Shown here: in pieces, positions 22,462-22,824 of the stretch | Numbering within the stretch: the first letter of the stretch is position 1 | How the letters are laid out: each line of letters begins with the position of its first letter | Assembly: GCA_007121115.1 (NCBI GenBank) | Contig: SKMI01000279.1 | Location: forward strand, 1 to 22,824 | Source: Paracoccaceae bacterium | Lineage (GTDB): Bacteria; Pseudomonadota; Alphaproteobacteria; Rhodobacterales; Rhodobacteraceae | Reading direction: 5' to 3' | DNA length: 22,824 bases | Notes under the pieces: generated by a model | Told to the model about the DNA's origin: nothing | The model's database searches: none | The model's input: the letters and a program-made list of their open reading frames with translations, nothing else | Program-made: the position numbers and the translations under genes

Positions 22462-22824
22462 CTGGTTCCGCCCCGGCCCGCGCAACCTGATCACCGATGT
22501 GACCGGGCTAGTGGTGGGCAATGCGCAGGATGCGCGGCTGCGTTCGGGCGTGACCGTGCTGCGCGCGGCGGAGCCGTTCACGGCGGCGGTGCAGGTGCTG
22601 GGCGGCGCGCCCGGCACGCGCGAAACCGACCTGCTGGCGCCTGACAAGCTGGTTGCGGCGGTCGATGCGCTGGTGCTCTCGGGCGGCTCGGCCTTCGGGC
22701 TGGAGGCGGCGGGCGGAGCGACCGAGGCGCTGCGCGCGCAGGGGCGCGGCTTCGCGGTGGGCGAGATGCGCGTGCCCATCGTGCCCGCCGCGATCCTGTT
22801 CGACCTGACCAACGGCGGCGCGCA
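22454..22824 (+). CDS. P1 family peptidase (S58, DmpA-like), 5' part only
   Basis: N-terminal ~123 residues of a DmpA/P1-type N-terminal-nucleophile aminopeptidase; the gene runs past the window. RPGPRNLITDVTGLVVGNAQD is the typical start, followed by GVTVL, GGAPGTRETDLL and the strongly conserved LSGGSAFGLEAAGG block. The autoproteolytic Ser/Thr nucleophile would lie beyond the window, so activity cannot be judged. GTG start at 22454 with GGAG at 22443-22446, overlapping the preceding gene by 8 bp. Family members cleave short peptides or amides; the physiological substrate is unknown. Confidence 0.88.
   Translation, partial: MPDWFRPGPRNLITDVTGLVVGNAQDARLRSGVTVLRAAEPFTAAVQVLGGAPGTRETDLLAPDKLVAAVDALVLSGGSAFGLEAAGGATEALRAQGRGFAVGEMRVPIVPAAILFDLTNGGA

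Noticed and set aside
1..22824. New defence system, prophage, integrative element or CRISPR
   Set aside because: No nuclease, integrase, transposase, phage structural gene, tRNA-attachment repeat or spaced direct-repeat array was found; all larger genes fit metabolic, transport or surface families.

Overview
The window is high-GC bacterial DNA with dense, short-spaced operons. Its gene content points to an alphaproteobacterium of the Rhodobacterales (Rhodobacteraceae / Roseobacter-Paracoccus group), probably marine or salt-exposed. The main pointers are a complete beta-hydroxyaspartate cycle (BHAC) cluster, a glucosylglycerol synthesis pair and a Mrp antiporter operon with a fused A/B subunit. 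I cannot name the species. I see no tRNA, rRNA, CRISPR array, insertion sequence or integrase.

Layout. (1) 21-5210, plus strand: a DxD sugar transferase overlapping a TPR-plus-glycosyltransferase fusion, a small exported protein, an outer-membrane beta-barrel candidate and a divergent sulfotransferase. This looks like a cell-surface or glycan region with unknown substrates. (2) 5377-6293, minus strand: hemP-bfd-bfr, an iron/haem handling operon. The bfd and bfr genes overlap by 53 bp. (3) 6440-11925: the BHAC locus. The IclR-type activator gene bhcR is read leftward and bhcA-bhcB-bhcC-bhcD rightward. A perfect 10-bp-arm dyad lies in the divergent promoter region, and a strong intrinsic terminator follows bhcD. 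(4) 11998-13351: a GAPDH-family dehydrogenase, then a cold-shock protein with its own leader and terminator. (5) 13468-15839: ggpP-ggpS, for the compatible solute glucosylglycerol. (6) 16049-21974: mrpAB-C-D-E-F-G, a complete multi-subunit Na+/H+ antiporter. (7) 22096-22824: a small unknown protein overlapping the start of a P1-family (S58) peptidase that runs off the window.

How the genes work together. The four Bhc enzymes convert two glyoxylate into one oxaloacetate without losing carbon. BhcA transfers the amino group of aspartate to glyoxylate, giving glycine and oxaloacetate. BhcC condenses glycine with a second glyoxylate to beta-hydroxyaspartate. BhcB dehydrates that to iminosuccinate, and BhcD reduces it back to aspartate. 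This is a published pathway, so the system is not new. What may be new here is the cis-regulatory layout (dyad, GAAAAA half-sites, a hairpin before bhcD) and the neighbouring GAPDH paralogue. The ggp and mrp operons next to each other form a salt-stress block, one making an organic osmolyte and the other expelling Na+.
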